A DNA stretch of 64,000 bases from Agrobacterium arsenijevicii. Lineage in GTDB: Bacteria; Pseudomonadota; Alphaproteobacteria; Rhizobiales; Rhizobiaceae. A model generated the notes under the pieces. That model saw only the letters and a list, made by a program, of their open reading frames with translations, searched no databases and was not told where the DNA came from. Positions 1 to 9,448 of this stretch are shown one piece after another. The first letter of the stretch is position 1; each line of letters begins with the position of its first letter. The position numbers and the translations under genes were made by a program. The stretch lies in NCBI GenBank assembly GCA_000949895.1, contig JWIT01000007.1:186001-250000 (forward strand), read 5' to 3'.

Positions 1-767
1 CGGAAGCCGGTTCGGATGTCGTCTCGATGCGGCTGAAGGCGGAACGCAAGGGCGACCGCTATCTCCTGAACGGCGCGAAGATGTGGATCACCAACGGCCA
101 CGAGGCCGATACGCTGGTGGTCTACGCCAAGACGGACATGTCCGCCGGTGCGCGTGGCATCACGGCCTTTCTGATCGAAAAAGGCTTCAAGGGTTTTCGC
201 CCCGCCCAGAAACTCGACAAGCTCGGCATGCGCGGCTCGCCCACCTCCGAACTGGTGTTTGAGGACTGCGAGGTGCCGGAGGAAAATATCCTCGGGCGTC
301 TCAACGACGGCGTAACGGTGCTGATGAGCGGGCTGGATTACGAGCGCGCCGTGCTGGCCGCAGGCCCTGTCGGCATCATGCAGGCGGCCATTGATCTGGT
401 GCTGCCTTACGCCCGCGAGCGCAAGCAATTCGGCAAGCCGATCGGCGAATTCCAGCTGGTGCAGGGAAAGCTCGCCGATATCTATTCGGCCATGAACGCC
501 TCCCGCGCCTATGTCTACGCCGTTGCCCGCGCCTGCGACAATGGCCGCATCACACGGCAGGACGCCGCAGGCGCAATCCTGTTTGCCGCCGAGCGGGCAA
601 CACAGGTGGCACTGGATGCGATCCAGCTTCTCGGCGGCTCCGGTTATGTCAATGAAAGCCCGGCCGGACGGCTGCTGCGCGACGCCAAGCTTTATGAAAT
701 CGGCGCGGGCACCAGCGAAATCCGCCGGATGCTGATCGGCCGCGAACTGGTCAAAGGCAACGGGTGA
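1..767 (+). CDS. Isovaleryl-CoA dehydrogenase, C-terminal part (5' end outside window)
   Basis: Acyl-CoA dehydrogenase that would oxidise isovaleryl-CoA to 3-methylcrotonyl-CoA with FAD, passing electrons to ETF. The reading frame is open from base 3 and enters the window at an E-A-G-S-D motif typical of the middle of the family, so roughly the first third is missing. Visible are the WITNG segment, the [11 protein letters not shown] motif that carries the catalytic glutamate of isovaleryl-CoA dehydrogenases (codon at 342-344), and the C-terminal L-L-G-G-S-G-Y / [12 protein letters not shown]-contact region. The choice of isovaleryl-CoA over other short-chain substrates rests on that Glu position and on the four leucine-pathway genes that follow. 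Its stop lies immediately before the next gene's start, consistent with one operon. Confidence 0.9.
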   Translation, partial: EAGSDVVSMRLKAERKGDRYLLNGAKMWITNGHEADTLVVYAKTDMSAGARGITAFLIEKGFKGFRPAQKLDKLGMRGSPTSELVFEDCEVPEENILGRLNDGVTVLMSGLDYERAVLAAGPVGIMQAAIDLVLPYARERKQFGKPIGEFQLVQGKLADIYSAMNASRAYVYAVARACDNGRITRQDAAGAILFAAERATQVALDAIQLLGGSGYVNESPAGRLLRDAKLYEIGAGTSEIRRMLIGRELVKGNG

Positions 768-775
768 GGAACGCG

Positions 776-2377
776 ATGAAGCTTACATCCAGTCTGAACC
801 GCGATCCAGCCTTTACCGCCAATAAGGAGTTCATGTCCGGCCTGGTGGACGACCTGCGGCAGCATGTCGAAAAAATCTCACGGGGCGGTGGCGACAAGGC
901 GCGCGACCGGCATCTGTCACGCGGCAAATTGCTGGCGCGCGACCGAATCGAGGCGCTTCTCGATCCCGGCAGCCCGTTTCTCGAATTCTCGCAATTCGCA
1001 GCCTACGAGGTCTATGACGAACCCGTTCCCGCCGCCGGCATCGTCACCGGCATCGGCCGGGTGTCAGGCCGTGAATGCGTGATCGTCGCCAATGATGCGA
1101 CGGTGAAAGGCGGCACCTATTATCCGCTGACCGTGAAGAAACACCTGCGCGCGCAGGAGATCGCCACTGAGAACCGCCTGCCCTGCATCTATCTGGTGGA
1201 TTCCGGCGGTGCGAACCTTCCCAATCAGGACGAGGTGTTTCCCGACCGCGATCATTTCGGCCGCATCTTCTACAATCAGGCCAATATGTCGGCGGAGGGC
1301 ATCGCGCAGATCGCCGTTGTCATGGGCAGCTGCACGGCGGGCGGAGCCTATGTTCCTGCCATGAGCGACCAGTCCGTCATCGTCAAAAATCAGGGCACGA
1401 TCTTTCTCGGCGGCCCGCCGCTGGTGAAAGCCGCGACCGGGGAAGTGGTGAGCGCGGAAGAGCTGGGCGGCGCGGATGTGCATTCGCGACAATCCGGCGT
1501 CACCGATCATTACGCCCACGACGACCGCCACGCGCTGGCGCTGACCCGGCGGATCGTTTCCACCCTCAACCGCCGCAAACAGGTGGAACTGGATATCCGC
1601 CCGCCGGCGGAACCGCTTTATCCAGTCGAAGAGCTTTACGGCATCGTGCCCGCCGATACGCGCAAACCCTTCGAGGTGCGTGAGATCATCGCGCGTCTGG
1701 TGGATGGTTCCGAATTCGATGAGTTCAAGGCGCTTTACGGCACGACGCTGGTCTGCGGCTTCGCCCATATCCACGGTTATCCCGTCGGCATGATCGCCAA
1801 TAACGGCATTCTGTTTTCGGAATCGGCGCTGAAGGGCGCGCATTTCATCGAACTCTGCTGCCAGCGCGGCATTCCCCTGGTTTTCCTGCAAAACATCACA
1901 GGCTTCATGGTCGGCAAGGCCTATGAGGCGGGCGGCATCGCCAAGGATGGCGCAAAGCTCGTTACCGCCGTCGCATCGGCTAAAGTGCCGAAATTCACCG
2001 TCATCATCGGCGGCTCTTTTGGCGCCGGCAATTACGGCATGTGCGGACGCGCCTATTCACCGCGCTTTTTGTGGATGTGGCCGAATGCGCGCATTTCCGT
2101 GATGGGTGGCGAGCAGGCGGCATCGGTTTTGGCACAAATCCGGCGCGATGGCATCGAGGCAGATGGCCGCCACTGGTCCACCGAGGGCGAGGAGGCTTTC
2201 AAGCAGCCGATCCGGGAGAAATACGAGCGGGAAGGCCATCCCTATTATGCCAGTGCAAGGCTCTGGGACGATGGCATCATCGATCCGAAGGACACCCGTC
2301 TCGTGCTTGGCCTTGGCCTGTCGGCCGCGCTGAACGCACCGATTGAACCCACCCGTTTCGGCATATTCAGGATGTGA
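776..2377 (+). CDS. mccB: Methylcrotonyl-CoA carboxylase, carboxyltransferase (beta) subunit
   Basis: Transfers carboxyl from carboxybiotin to 3-methylcrotonyl-CoA, giving 3-methylglutaconyl-CoA. The 533-residue protein has the usual length and two crotonase-like carboxyltransferase halves. Visible marks are the [10 protein letters not shown] segment in the N-terminal half, the [13 protein letters not shown] linker and the [14 protein letters not shown] oxyanion region in the C-terminal half. A GTG at 764 overlaps the previous stop, but ATG 776 has GAGGA five bases upstream and gives the conventional N-terminus, so 776 was chosen. It lies between the dehydrogenase and the biotin-carrying subunit, and is therefore assigned to methylcrotonyl-CoA rather than propionyl-CoA carboxylase. 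Confidence 0.93.
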   Translation: MKLTSSLNRDPAFTANKEFMSGLVDDLRQHVEKISRGGGDKARDRHLSRGKLLARDRIEALLDPGSPFLEFSQFAAYEVYDEPVPAAGIVTGIGRVSGRECVIVANDATVKGGTYYPLTVKKHLRAQEIATENRLPCIYLVDSGGANLPNQDEVFPDRDHFGRIFYNQANMSAEGIAQIAVVMGSCTAGGAYVPAMSDQSVIVKNQGTIFLGGPPLVKAATGEVVSAEELGGADVHSRQSGVTDHYAHDDRHALALTRRIVSTLNRRKQVELDIRPPAEPLYPVEELYGIVPADTRKPFEVREIIARLVDGSEFDEFKALYGTTLVCGFAHIHGYPVGMIANNGILFSESALKGAHFIELCCQRGIPLVFLQNITGFMVGKAYEAGGIAKDGAKLVTAVASAKVPKFTVIIGGSFGAGNYGMCGRAYSPRFLWMWPNARISVMGGEQAASVLAQIRRDGIEADGRHWSTEGEEAFKQPIREKYEREGHPYYASARLWDDGIIDPKDTRLVLGLGLSAALNAPIEPTRFGIFRM

Positions 2378-2384
2378 GGCGACC

Positions 2385-4382
2385 ATGTTCTCAAAAATAC
2401 TGATCGCCAACAGGGGCGAAATCGCCTGCCGGATCATCCGCACCGCCCGCAAGATGGGCATCCGCACCGTCGCGGTCTATTCGGATGCCGACCGCGACGC
2501 CATGCATGTGGCGCTGGCTGACGAGGCCATTGGCATCGGCCCTGCGCCGGCGCGCTCGTCCTATCTCGATGCCGAAAAGATCATTGCAGCCGCACAGGCA
2601 AGTGGCGCGGAGGCCATTCATCCGGGTTACGGTTTCCTCTCTGAAAATGCCGGTTTCGCCGAAGCCTGTGCTTCTGCCGGCCTCATTTTCATCGGCCCGA
2701 CACCCGATGCCATCCGCGCCATGGGCGGGAAAAGTGAAGCGAAGGCGCTGATGGCGCAAGCGAGCGTTCCCGTCGTGCCGGGTTATCACGGCGAGGATCA
2801 GGCCGACAAAAAGCTTGCAGGCGAGGCAGAAACCATCGGTTATCCGGTATTGCTCAAGGCCTCGGCTGGCGGCGGCGGCAAGGGCATGCGCATCGTCCGG
2901 CAAAAACGTGACTTTGCGGCGGAACTTGCGGGCGCAAAACGCGAAGCGCTTGCCGCTTTCGGCAATGACCGCATGCTGATAGAGAAATATTTGGAGCGGC
3001 CGCGCCATGTGGAAGTGCAGGTCTTTGCCGATGGCCACGGCAATTGTTTCTCGCTGTTCGAGCGCGATTGCTCCATCCAGCGCCGGCACCAGAAAGTCAT
3101 AGAGGAAGCCCCTGCCCCCGGCCTGCCCGATACGCTCAGACAACGCATATATGACGCGGCGGCCGCCGCCGCCCGCGCCATAGATTATCGCGGTGCGGGA
3201 ACGGTGGAGTTCCTGCTCGACCCCTCCGGCGAGTTCTATTTCATGGAAATGAACACACGGCTTCAGGTCGAACATCCGGTCACGGAATATATTACCGGGC
3301 TCGATCTGGTCGAATGGCAGATTCGTGTCGCGAACGGAGAGACGCTGCCGGAAGACTGGGGCACTCTGCGCATCAACGGCCATGCCATCGAGGCGCGGAT
3401 TTACGCCGAAGACCCGGCGCATGATTTCCTGCCGTCGATCGGCACAGTCAGCCACCTCGTCTTTCCCGATGAAGGACCGCACCTCAGGATAGACAGCGGC
3501 ATTCGTGCGGGCGACGCCATCACCGTGCATTACGACCCGATGATCGCCAAGCTGATCGTCTGGGATCATGATCGCCCCTCGGCCGTGCGGCGTCTGCGGC
3601 TCGCGCTCGAAAAACTGGCGATTTGCGGCGTCACCAGCAATGCCGCCTTTCTGACGCGGCTTGCGGGACTGGCCGCCTTCGCAGATGCCGAACTCGATAC
3701 CGGCTTCATAGCCCGCAGCGAGGCGGTGCTTTTTGCCCCCGCCGCCACAGGTGAGAATGAGATCGCGATGGCCGCGCTCGGCCTGCTTCTTTCGCGACAG
3801 AAAAGCGGAAACGCTAATGCTCCGTCGCAGGCCGATCCCTACAGCCCGTGGAACGCCACAAACGCCTTCCGCCTGAACGCATCGGCGCGGGAGAGCCTGC
3901 ATTTCGTTCTCGACCAGCAGCCGCTAAGCGTAAGCGTCGCACATGAGGCGGACGGCTTTTCGTTGGAAATCGGCGGGCGGACGATCAGAACCCATGGCAG
4001 CCTCTCGAGCGACGGCGGATTACATGCGACCGTGGGCGACAGGAAAAGGCAGGGTTATTTCTTTGCCGAGGGTAGCGGCCACGCGCTTTTTCTGGATGGC
4101 GAGTACTATCGCATCAGCCAGCCAGACCCCGTGGATATCGCCGATTCCTCCACCCACACCGGTGGTCTGGAAGCACCCATGCCCGGCGTTATCCGCGCCA
4201 TCCTAAGCAAGAACGGCGCGGCCGTCTCCGCCGGCGAGGCGCTTGTGGTGATGGAGGCGATGAAAATGGAGCACACGATCCGCGCGCCGGCAAAAGGCAT
4301 TGTCACTGCCATCAATTGCGCGGAGGGCGATATGGTCACGGCCGGTGCTGTGCTGGTGGATTTCGAGCCGGAGGGCGCGTGA
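2385..4382 (+). CDS. mccA: Methylcrotonyl-CoA carboxylase, biotin carboxylase / biotin carrier (alpha) subunit
   Basis: ATP-dependent carboxylation of biotin, the first half-reaction of methylcrotonyl-CoA carboxylase. It has 665 residues: an N-terminal biotin carboxylase domain (starts F-S-K-I-L-I-A-N-R-G-E-I-A; ATP-grasp glycine loop A-S-A-G-G-G-G-K-G-M; E-M-N-T-R-L-Q-V-E-H), a linker, and a C-terminal biotinyl domain. The biotin-accepting lysine is in the E-A-M-K-M-E-H motif at about residue 627. ATG 2385 lies 7 bases after the mccB stop and starts exactly at the family N-terminus; an in-frame ATG at 2343 would add 14 residues inside mccB. The C-terminus runs into hmgL with only one base between stop and start. 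Confidence 0.95.
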   Translation: MFSKILIANRGEIACRIIRTARKMGIRTVAVYSDADRDAMHVALADEAIGIGPAPARSSYLDAEKIIAAAQASGAEAIHPGYGFLSENAGFAEACASAGLIFIGPTPDAIRAMGGKSEAKALMAQASVPVVPGYHGEDQADKKLAGEAETIGYPVLLKASAGGGGKGMRIVRQKRDFAAELAGAKREALAAFGNDRMLIEKYLERPRHVEVQVFADGHGNCFSLFERDCSIQRRHQKVIEEAPAPGLPDTLRQRIYDAAAAAARAIDYRGAGTVEFLLDPSGEFYFMEMNTRLQVEHPVTEYITGLDLVEWQIRVANGETLPEDWGTLRINGHAIEARIYAEDPAHDFLPSIGTVSHLVFPDEGPHLRIDSGIRAGDAITVHYDPMIAKLIVWDHDRPSAVRRLRLALEKLAICGVTSNAAFLTRLAGLAAFADAELDTGFIARSEAVLFAPAATGENEIAMAALGLLLSRQKSGNANAPSQADPYSPWNATNAFRLNASARESLHFVLDQQPLSVSVAHEADGFSLEIGGRTIRTHGSLSSDGGLHATVGDRKRQGYFFAEGSGHALFLDGEYYRISQPDPVDIADSSTHTGGLEAPMPGVIRAILSKNGAAVSAGEALVVMEAMKMEHTIRAPAKGIVTAINCAEGDMVTAGAVLVDFEPEGA

Positions 4383-4383
4383 A

Positions 4384-5310
4384 ATGAGTTTGCCCCAAGC
4401 GGTAAAGATCGTCGAAGTCGGCCCGCGCGACGGCCTGCAAAATGAAAGTGCGGAGGTTTCCGCTGCCATCAAGATTGCTCTGGTCGAGCGGCTGGCTGCG
4501 GCCGGATTGGCCGCGGTCGAGGCAGGAGCCTTCGTCTCAGTCAACAAAGTTCCGCAAATGGCTGGCTCGAGGGAGGTGTTTCAGGGCCTCAAGCGGCGAC
4601 CAGGCACCGCCTATCCGGCGCTCGTTCCCAATATGAAAGGTTTCGAAGCGGCCGTCGAAGCGGGTGTGACGGAAATCGCCGTTTTCGTGTCCGCCTCCGA
4701 AGGTTTCAGCCAGCATAATATCGCCTGCTCGCGCGCCGAAAGCCTCGAACGTCTGCGAGATGTTGCGGAAGCTGCGGCCAGCCGAAACATTCTGATGCGC
4801 GGTTACGTCTCCTGTATTGCCGGTTGTCCCTATGACGGAGCGATCGCGCCCGATGATGTGGCAGCGATGGCCGAGGCGCTGGTCGCCATGGGTTGCTACG
4901 AAATCTCGCTCGGCGATACGATCGGCGTCGGCACGGCCGGCCAGATCCGCAAGCTTATCGAACATATATCGACCCACATCCCGCGCGAAAAACTCGCCAT
5001 GCATTTCCACGACACCTATGGTCAAGGCGTCGCCAATGTGCTGGCTTCGCTCGAGGAAGGCATTTCCGTATTCGACAGTTCCGTCGCCGGGCTGGGCGGC
5101 TGCCCTTTCGCACCGGGCGCCAGCGGCAATGTCGCAACCGAAGATATCGTTTATCTGCTGCAGGGGCTTGGCATCAAAACCGGCGTGGACCTGATGGCGG
5201 TGGCGAAAACCGGAGACTGGATCAGCGGATATCTAGGCAGGGCGAACGCGGCGCGCGCCGGAACAGCGTTGCTTGCCGCAAAAAAGAACGGTGGCACGCA
5301 TGGCGGATGA
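4384..5310 (+). CDS. Hydroxymethylglutaryl-CoA lyase
   Basis: Cleaves 3-hydroxy-3-methylglutaryl-CoA to acetoacetate and acetyl-CoA, the last step of leucine degradation. The 308-residue TIM-barrel protein has the N-terminal V-E-V-G-P-R-D-G-L-Q-N-E motif (metal ligand and catalytic Arg), an H-F-H-D-T-Y-G metal-binding motif, and the V-A-G-L-G-G-C-P-F-A-P-G-A-S-G-N signature with the catalytic cysteine at about residue 240. ATG 4384 follows the mccA stop by one base; the longer in-frame start at 4300 would lie deep in mccA and is rejected. The 3' end overlaps the next gene by 11 bases, supporting translational coupling. Confidence 0.95.
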   Translation: MSLPQAVKIVEVGPRDGLQNESAEVSAAIKIALVERLAAAGLAAVEAGAFVSVNKVPQMAGSREVFQGLKRRPGTAYPALVPNMKGFEAAVEAGVTEIAVFVSASEGFSQHNIACSRAESLERLRDVAEAAASRNILMRGYVSCIAGCPYDGAIAPDDVAAMAEALVAMGCYEISLGDTIGVGTAGQIRKLIEHISTHIPREKLAMHFHDTYGQGVANVLASLEEGISVFDSSVAGLGGCPFAPGASGNVATEDIVYLLQGLGIKTGVDLMAVAKTGDWISGYLGRANAARAGTALLAAKKNGGTHGG

Positions 5311-6076
5311 GCTGTTGAGCGAAAAGCGCAAGGACGTTCTGTGGCTGACGCTCAACCGGCCGGAGGTTCACAATGCCATGAATGCAGCGATGACGGACAC
5401 GCTCACGAATGCGATCCGCACGGCATGCGGCGATGGCGGCCTGCGCGCCGTGGTGATAACGGCGGCGGGAGACCGTAGCTTCTGCTCAGGGGCCGATCTC
5501 AAGGAAAGCGCTGGCGGCATGTTCCTGTCGCGAGACGGAACAAACCCCATCGCCGACGTGATGCGCACCATCGAGACCTGCGACAAGATCGTCATTGCCC
5601 GCATCAACGGGCGCGTGCTGGCGGGCGGACTCGGCCTTGTCGCCGCCTGTGATCTCGCTTATGCCGCCGATCATGCTGAATTCGGCCTGCCGGAAGTGCG
5701 GGTCGGGCTTTTCCCGGCCATGGTGGCGGCGAAACTTCTTGCCAAAATACCACTGAGCCGTCTGCACGACATGGCCTATCTCGGGCAATCGATCGGTGCG
5801 GAGGAAGCGGAGCGCATCGGCCTCATCAACCGCGCGGTGCCATCCGCCGAACTCGATGGCGTGGTCGAGGATGTTCTTTCCCGTTTGCGGCAGAATGCGC
5901 CGGGCGCAATCGCTGCTGGAAAGGCAGCGATGCTGGCGATGCGCGACATGCCGGCCAGTGAGCGGCTCACCTTTGCCGAAGGCGTCATCGCGAAGATCAG
6001 CAGCAGCGACGAGGCGCGCGAAGGACGGCAGGCATTCGCCGAAAAACGGCTGCCGATCTGGACTGGCGGGTCCTGA
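5300..6076 (+). CDS. Enoyl-CoA hydratase family protein, probable 3-methylglutaconyl-CoA hydratase
   Basis: Crotonase-fold protein of 258 residues. In this operon it would hydrate 3-methylglutaconyl-CoA to HMG-CoA, the one step not covered by the other four genes. Family marks include [11 protein letters not shown] near the N-terminus, an oxyanion-hole strand with [10 protein letters not shown], and [11 protein letters not shown] followed by a glutamate in L-P-E-V-R-V-G. ATG 5300 overlaps the lyase gene. The specific substrate is inferred from context; the fold alone would also fit other crotonases. Confidence 0.85.
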   Translation: MADELLSEKRKDVLWLTLNRPEVHNAMNAAMTDTLTNAIRTACGDGGLRAVVITAAGDRSFCSGADLKESAGGMFLSRDGTNPIADVMRTIETCDKIVIARINGRVLAGGLGLVAACDLAYAADHAEFGLPEVRVGLFPAMVAAKLLAKIPLSRLHDMAYLGQSIGAEEAERIGLINRAVPSAELDGVVEDVLSRLRQNAPGAIAAGKAAMLAMRDMPASERLTFAEGVIAKISSSDEAREGRQAFAEKRLPIWTGGS

Positions 6077-6194
6077 ACCACCCCTCAACATCTTAATCGA
6101 TATAATGCCCGCAGCTGCGTTGACCCCGTTCGGCAAATCGAGTTCTATCCACCACCTTTCGCCGGACGGCGATCGGGGAGCCGGAGGAAAGCCC

Positions 6195-7073
6195 ATGCGC
6201 CTTGTAAAAACCGTCGCCGAATTGCGCGGCCTGACCGCCACATTTCGCCGCGATGGCAAGACCGTCGGCTTCGTGCCGACCATGGGTTTTCTCCATATCG
6301 GCCATCTGACGCTCGTCGCCAAAGCCAGGGCGGAGAACGACATCACGGTGGTCTCGATCTTCGTCAATCCGCTGCAATTCGGGGCGAATGAGGATCTTGC
6401 CGGTTACCCCCGCGATCTCGCTCGCGACAGCGCGTTGCTGGAAGAGGCAGGCGTCGACATTCTTTTCGCACCCGAGGTTACCGAGATGTATCCGCGCCCG
6501 ATGCAGACAGTCGTGGATGTCCCGAAACTGGGGAGCCAGTTGGAAGGTGCGGTACGGCCGGGGCATTTCGCCGGCGTGACGACCGTGGTGACCAAACTTT
6601 TTAATCTCGTGCAGCCGGACGCCGCCTATTTCGGCGAAAAGGACTACCAGCAGGTAACGCTGATCCGCCGCATGGTCGAGGACCTTGCACAACCGGTCCG
6701 GGTCGTGCCGGTCGCCACCGTGCGTGAGGCGGACGGGCTCGCCTGCTCCTCGCGCAATGTCTATCTGAGCCCTGAGGAACGCGCCGCCGCCGTAATCGTG
6801 CCGCGCGCACTCGATGAGGCGGAACGGCTCTATAATGAGGGCTGCGACGACCCGGCCACTTTCGAAGCAGCAATAGAAAAATTCATCGCCGCCGAGAAGC
6901 TGGCATCGCCCGAAGTCGTGGCGGTGCGCGATCCGGATACACTGGCTCCCGTCGCTTCGTTGCAGGCGGGGCCTGTGCTGGTGGCGCTGTTCGTTCGCAT
7001 CGGCAACACCCGCCTTCTCGACAACCGCGTCATCGGTCGCGACAGAATCGGTAAACAGGAGGCTGCACGATGA
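6195..7073 (+). CDS. panC: Pantothenate synthetase (pantoate--beta-alanine ligase)
   Basis: ATP-dependent condensation of pantoate and beta-alanine to pantothenate in the cytoplasm. The 292-residue protein has the usual length. Motifs visible are [10 protein letters not shown] (the class I synthetase HIGH-like motif), [14 protein letters not shown] and S-S-R-N (KMSKS equivalent). The frame is open further upstream, but ATG 6195 is preceded by GGAGGAAAG and matches the family start. A 118-base gap separates it from the leucine genes, so it may have its own promoter. Its stop overlaps the panB start (ATGA at 7070-7073). Confidence 0.96.
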   Translation: MRLVKTVAELRGLTATFRRDGKTVGFVPTMGFLHIGHLTLVAKARAENDITVVSIFVNPLQFGANEDLAGYPRDLARDSALLEEAGVDILFAPEVTEMYPRPMQTVVDVPKLGSQLEGAVRPGHFAGVTTVVTKLFNLVQPDAAYFGEKDYQQVTLIRRMVEDLAQPVRVVPVATVREADGLACSSRNVYLSPEERAAAVIVPRALDEAERLYNEGCDDPATFEAAIEKFIAAEKLASPEVVAVRDPDTLAPVASLQAGPVLVALFVRIGNTRLLDNRVIGRDRIGKQEAAR

Positions 7074-7906
7074 GCACCCACGGCAAACACAAGCGGCTGA
7101 CGACGGCCTCCATCCGGCAGATGAAAGGCGGCGCGCGCATCGTCTGCCTCACCGCCTATACAACGCCGATTGCCCGCCTGCTCGATCCGCATTGCGACCT
7201 GCTGCTAGTCGGCGATTCGCTTGGCATGGTGCTTTACGGCATGGACACGACGGTCGGCGTCACGCTGGATATGATGATCGCCCATGGCCGCGCGGTCATG
7301 CGCGGCGTCAACCAAGCCTGTGTCATCGTCGATCTTCCTTTCGGCACCTATCAGGAATCAAAGGAACAAGCGTTTCGCAATGCCGTGCGGCTGATGCAGG
7401 AGACCGGTTGCGACGGTGTGAAGCTGGAGGGCGGCGAGGAAATGGCCGAGACAATCGCCTTTCTCGTGGCGCGCGGCATTCCCGTGTTCGGCCATGTCGG
7501 GCTGATGCCGCAACTGGTCCATACCGCCGGCGGTTTCCGCTCGCTCGGACATTCGGATGCGGAAACGCAGAAAATCTGGCGCGATGCGATTGCGGTCGAT
7601 CAGGCCGGCGCCTTCGCCATTGTCGTGGAAGGCACCGTCGAGCCGCTCGCCCGCGAACTGACCGAAAAACTCTCCGTCCCGACAGTCGGTATCGGCGCAT
7701 CGCCGGCCTGCGACGGGCAGGTGCTCGTTTCCGACGACATGCTCGGCCTGTTCACCGACTTCAAACCGAAATTCGTCAAGCGTTTCGCCGATTTGGGGGC
7801 GACCGTTTCGGAGGCAGCGGCAAGTTACGCCGACGAGGTGCGCTCCGGTGCGTTTCCGGGGCCGGAGCATACGTTTCAGGTTCGCAGGCAAGCACCTTCA
7901 GAGTGA
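7070..7906 (+). CDS. panB: 3-methyl-2-oxobutanoate hydroxymethyltransferase
   Basis: Transfers a hydroxymethyl group from 5,10-methylene-THF to 2-oxoisovalerate, giving ketopantoate for pantothenate and CoA synthesis. The 278-residue TIM barrel shows the family metal-binding G-D-S-L-G-M-V segment, D-L-P-F-G-T-Y, K-L-E-G-G-E and G-H-V-G-L-M-P-Q. Translation is coupled to panC by a 4-base overlap. It is followed by a long palindromic repeat (7948-8020) and the convergent rhaI gene. CoA supply beside a CoA-thioester catabolic operon is suggestive, but no regulatory link is visible. Confidence 0.96.
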   Translation: MSTHGKHKRLTTASIRQMKGGARIVCLTAYTTPIARLLDPHCDLLLVGDSLGMVLYGMDTTVGVTLDMMIAHGRAVMRGVNQACVIVDLPFGTYQESKEQAFRNAVRLMQETGCDGVKLEGGEEMAETIAFLVARGIPVFGHVGLMPQLVHTAGGFRSLGHSDAETQKIWRDAIAVDQAGAFAIVVEGTVEPLARELTEKLSVPTVGIGASPACDGQVLVSDDMLGLFTDFKPKFVKRFADLGATVSEAAASYADEVRSGAFPGPEHTFQVRRQAPSE

Positions 7907-7947
7907 GTGAGCCGTGCTGATGGAACAACGCCTTGCCAAAACGTCGA

Positions 7948-8020
7948 CGTCATCCTCGGGCTTGACCCGAGGATCCATGGCGTGGGGTTGTGGATCCTCG
8001 GGTCAAGCCCGAGGATGACG
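7948..8020. repeat. Dispersed palindromic element, copy 1 (perfect 30-bp arms)
   Basis: Bases 7948-7977 and 7991-8020 are a perfect 30-bp inverted repeat around a 13-base loop. It sits between the convergent panB and rhaI genes, where transcribed RNA from either side could form a long hairpin. The outer 22 bases of each arm recur at 34552-34627, and the 25688-25802 element has a related layout. Such palindromes are common between rhizobial genes; whether this one terminates transcription is inference, because no T-run follows either arm. Confidence 0.85.
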
Positions 8021-8103
8021 GTGGAGAGCTTGAGGCAAGGCTGTCAGCTCTCGGCAGTATACTCGACCTGGCCACAGGCTTTGCACATCCAGCAAAGCGA
8101 AGA

Positions 8104-9396
8104 CTATACAATACCGCCGCTGCCGCCGACGGACGCCGGGCGTTCCGCCGCAACATGGCTGCGATAACCACTCGCCCGGTAGGTCGCAATCGGATCGATC
8201 GCACCGCCCGCCAGTTGCCTTGCTTTGGCGAGAACCGGCTCGACATCCGTGCGATAGGCCCGTTTCAGCGTATCGGAGGCCATCAGCGCATCATTGTCCT
8301 GCTGGTAGCCGTCCAGGGCCGCACGATCCACCAGCAGCGCCTGCGCATAGGCGCGGCGGATTTCGTTGGCGCTGGAGATCAGGCTTTCGATCGGGTCCGT
8401 CACATTATGCGACTGATCGATCATATGGGCGGGATGGAACCCCTTCACGCCGCGATGCTCGGCATCCACCAACTCGTTGAAGACGAGGAACAGGCGGTAA
8501 GGCTCGATTGAGCCCGCATCCAGATCGTCATCGCCATATTTCGAATCGTTGAAGTGGAAACCACCGAGCTTGCCGAACTGGATGAGCCGGGCGACGATCA
8601 TCTCGATATTGGTGTTCGGCGCATGGTGGCCGAGATCGACAAGGCAGAAGGCCTTTTCGCCGAGCGTATTGGCGATGAGGTAGTTGGTGCCCCAGTCCTG
8701 CACGACGGTCGAATAGAAGGCCGGCTCGAACATCTTGTGTTCGGAAAAGATGCGCCAGTCATCCGGCAGCGCCTTATAGATATCGGCCATGGCGGCGAGA
8801 TAACGCTCGAAACTTCTGGTGAAATTGCTCTGGCCGGGGAAGTTGGAGCCATCACCCACCCACACCGTCAGCGCCTTGGAACCGATGGCGTTGCCGATCT
8901 CGATGCATTCGATGTTGTGCTCCACGGCTTGCTGGCGCGTCGCGGCATCCGTGTGGCTGAGCGAGCCGTATTTGTAGGAATGGCTCTGGCCCAGCGCATC
9001 CGAGAAGGTGTTGGAGTTCATGGCATCAAAGCCGAGACCCAGCGCATCGGCATGAGCCTTCAGTCGCTTAGGATCCTGCTTGTCCCACGGAATATGCAGG
9101 GAAACATTCGGCGTCGCCCGCGTCAGCTGGTTGATGACGGCGCAATCGTCGAGCTTGTCGAAAATACCGCGCGGTTCACCCGCACCCGGAAAACGGGCAA
9201 AACGGGTGCCGCCGGTGCCGACGCCCCAAGATGGAACAGCGACGAAAAACTCCGCCACCTTGGCGGTGACAGCATCAATATCGATATTGCGTCGCGCCAG
9301 CTGGTTCCCAAGCGCCTCGTAATCGTCCTTCAGCGCAGCAGTGCGCCTATCGTTTTCGGCCGTGATCACATCAGCGGTGATTTTGGTGTCGGTCAT
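8104..9396 (-). CDS. rhaI: L-rhamnose isomerase, RhaI (Pseudomonas stutzeri) type
   Basis: Isomerises L-rhamnose to L-rhamnulose with divalent metal in the cytoplasm. The 430-residue xylose-isomerase-like TIM barrel has glutamate 219 (S-E-H-K), aspartate 254 (V-D-L-G-H-H), histidine 281 (F-H-F-N-D) and aspartate 327 (H-M-I-D-Q). As I recall, these are the same positions as the metal ligands of the P. stutzeri enzyme. ATG 9396 has GGGGGAGGAAG upstream. It lies 52 bases downstream of rhaD on the same strand, matching the rhaDI operon of Rhizobium leguminosarum. The family differs from the E. coli RhaA type. Confidence 0.94.
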   Translation of the reverse strand: MTDTKITADVITAENDRRTAALKDDYEALGNQLARRNIDIDAVTAKVAEFFVAVPSWGVGTGGTRFARFPGAGEPRGIFDKLDDCAVINQLTRATPNVSLHIPWDKQDPKRLKAHADALGLGFDAMNSNTFSDALGQSHSYKYGSLSHTDAATRQQAVEHNIECIEIGNAIGSKALTVWVGDGSNFPGQSNFTRSFERYLAAMADIYKALPDDWRIFSEHKMFEPAFYSTVVQDWGTNYLIANTLGEKAFCLVDLGHHAPNTNIEMIVARLIQFGKLGGFHFNDSKYGDDDLDAGSIEPYRLFLVFNELVDAEHRGVKGFHPAHMIDQSHNVTDPIESLISSANEIRRAYAQALLVDRAALDGYQQDNDALMASDTLKRAYRTDVEPVLAKARQLAGGAIDPIATYRASGYRSHVAAERPASVGGSGGIV

Positions 9397-9448
9397 CTCT
9401 TCCTCCCCCGGTAAGGGCGGCGATGCCGCCGCCTGTTACCGTCCCATC

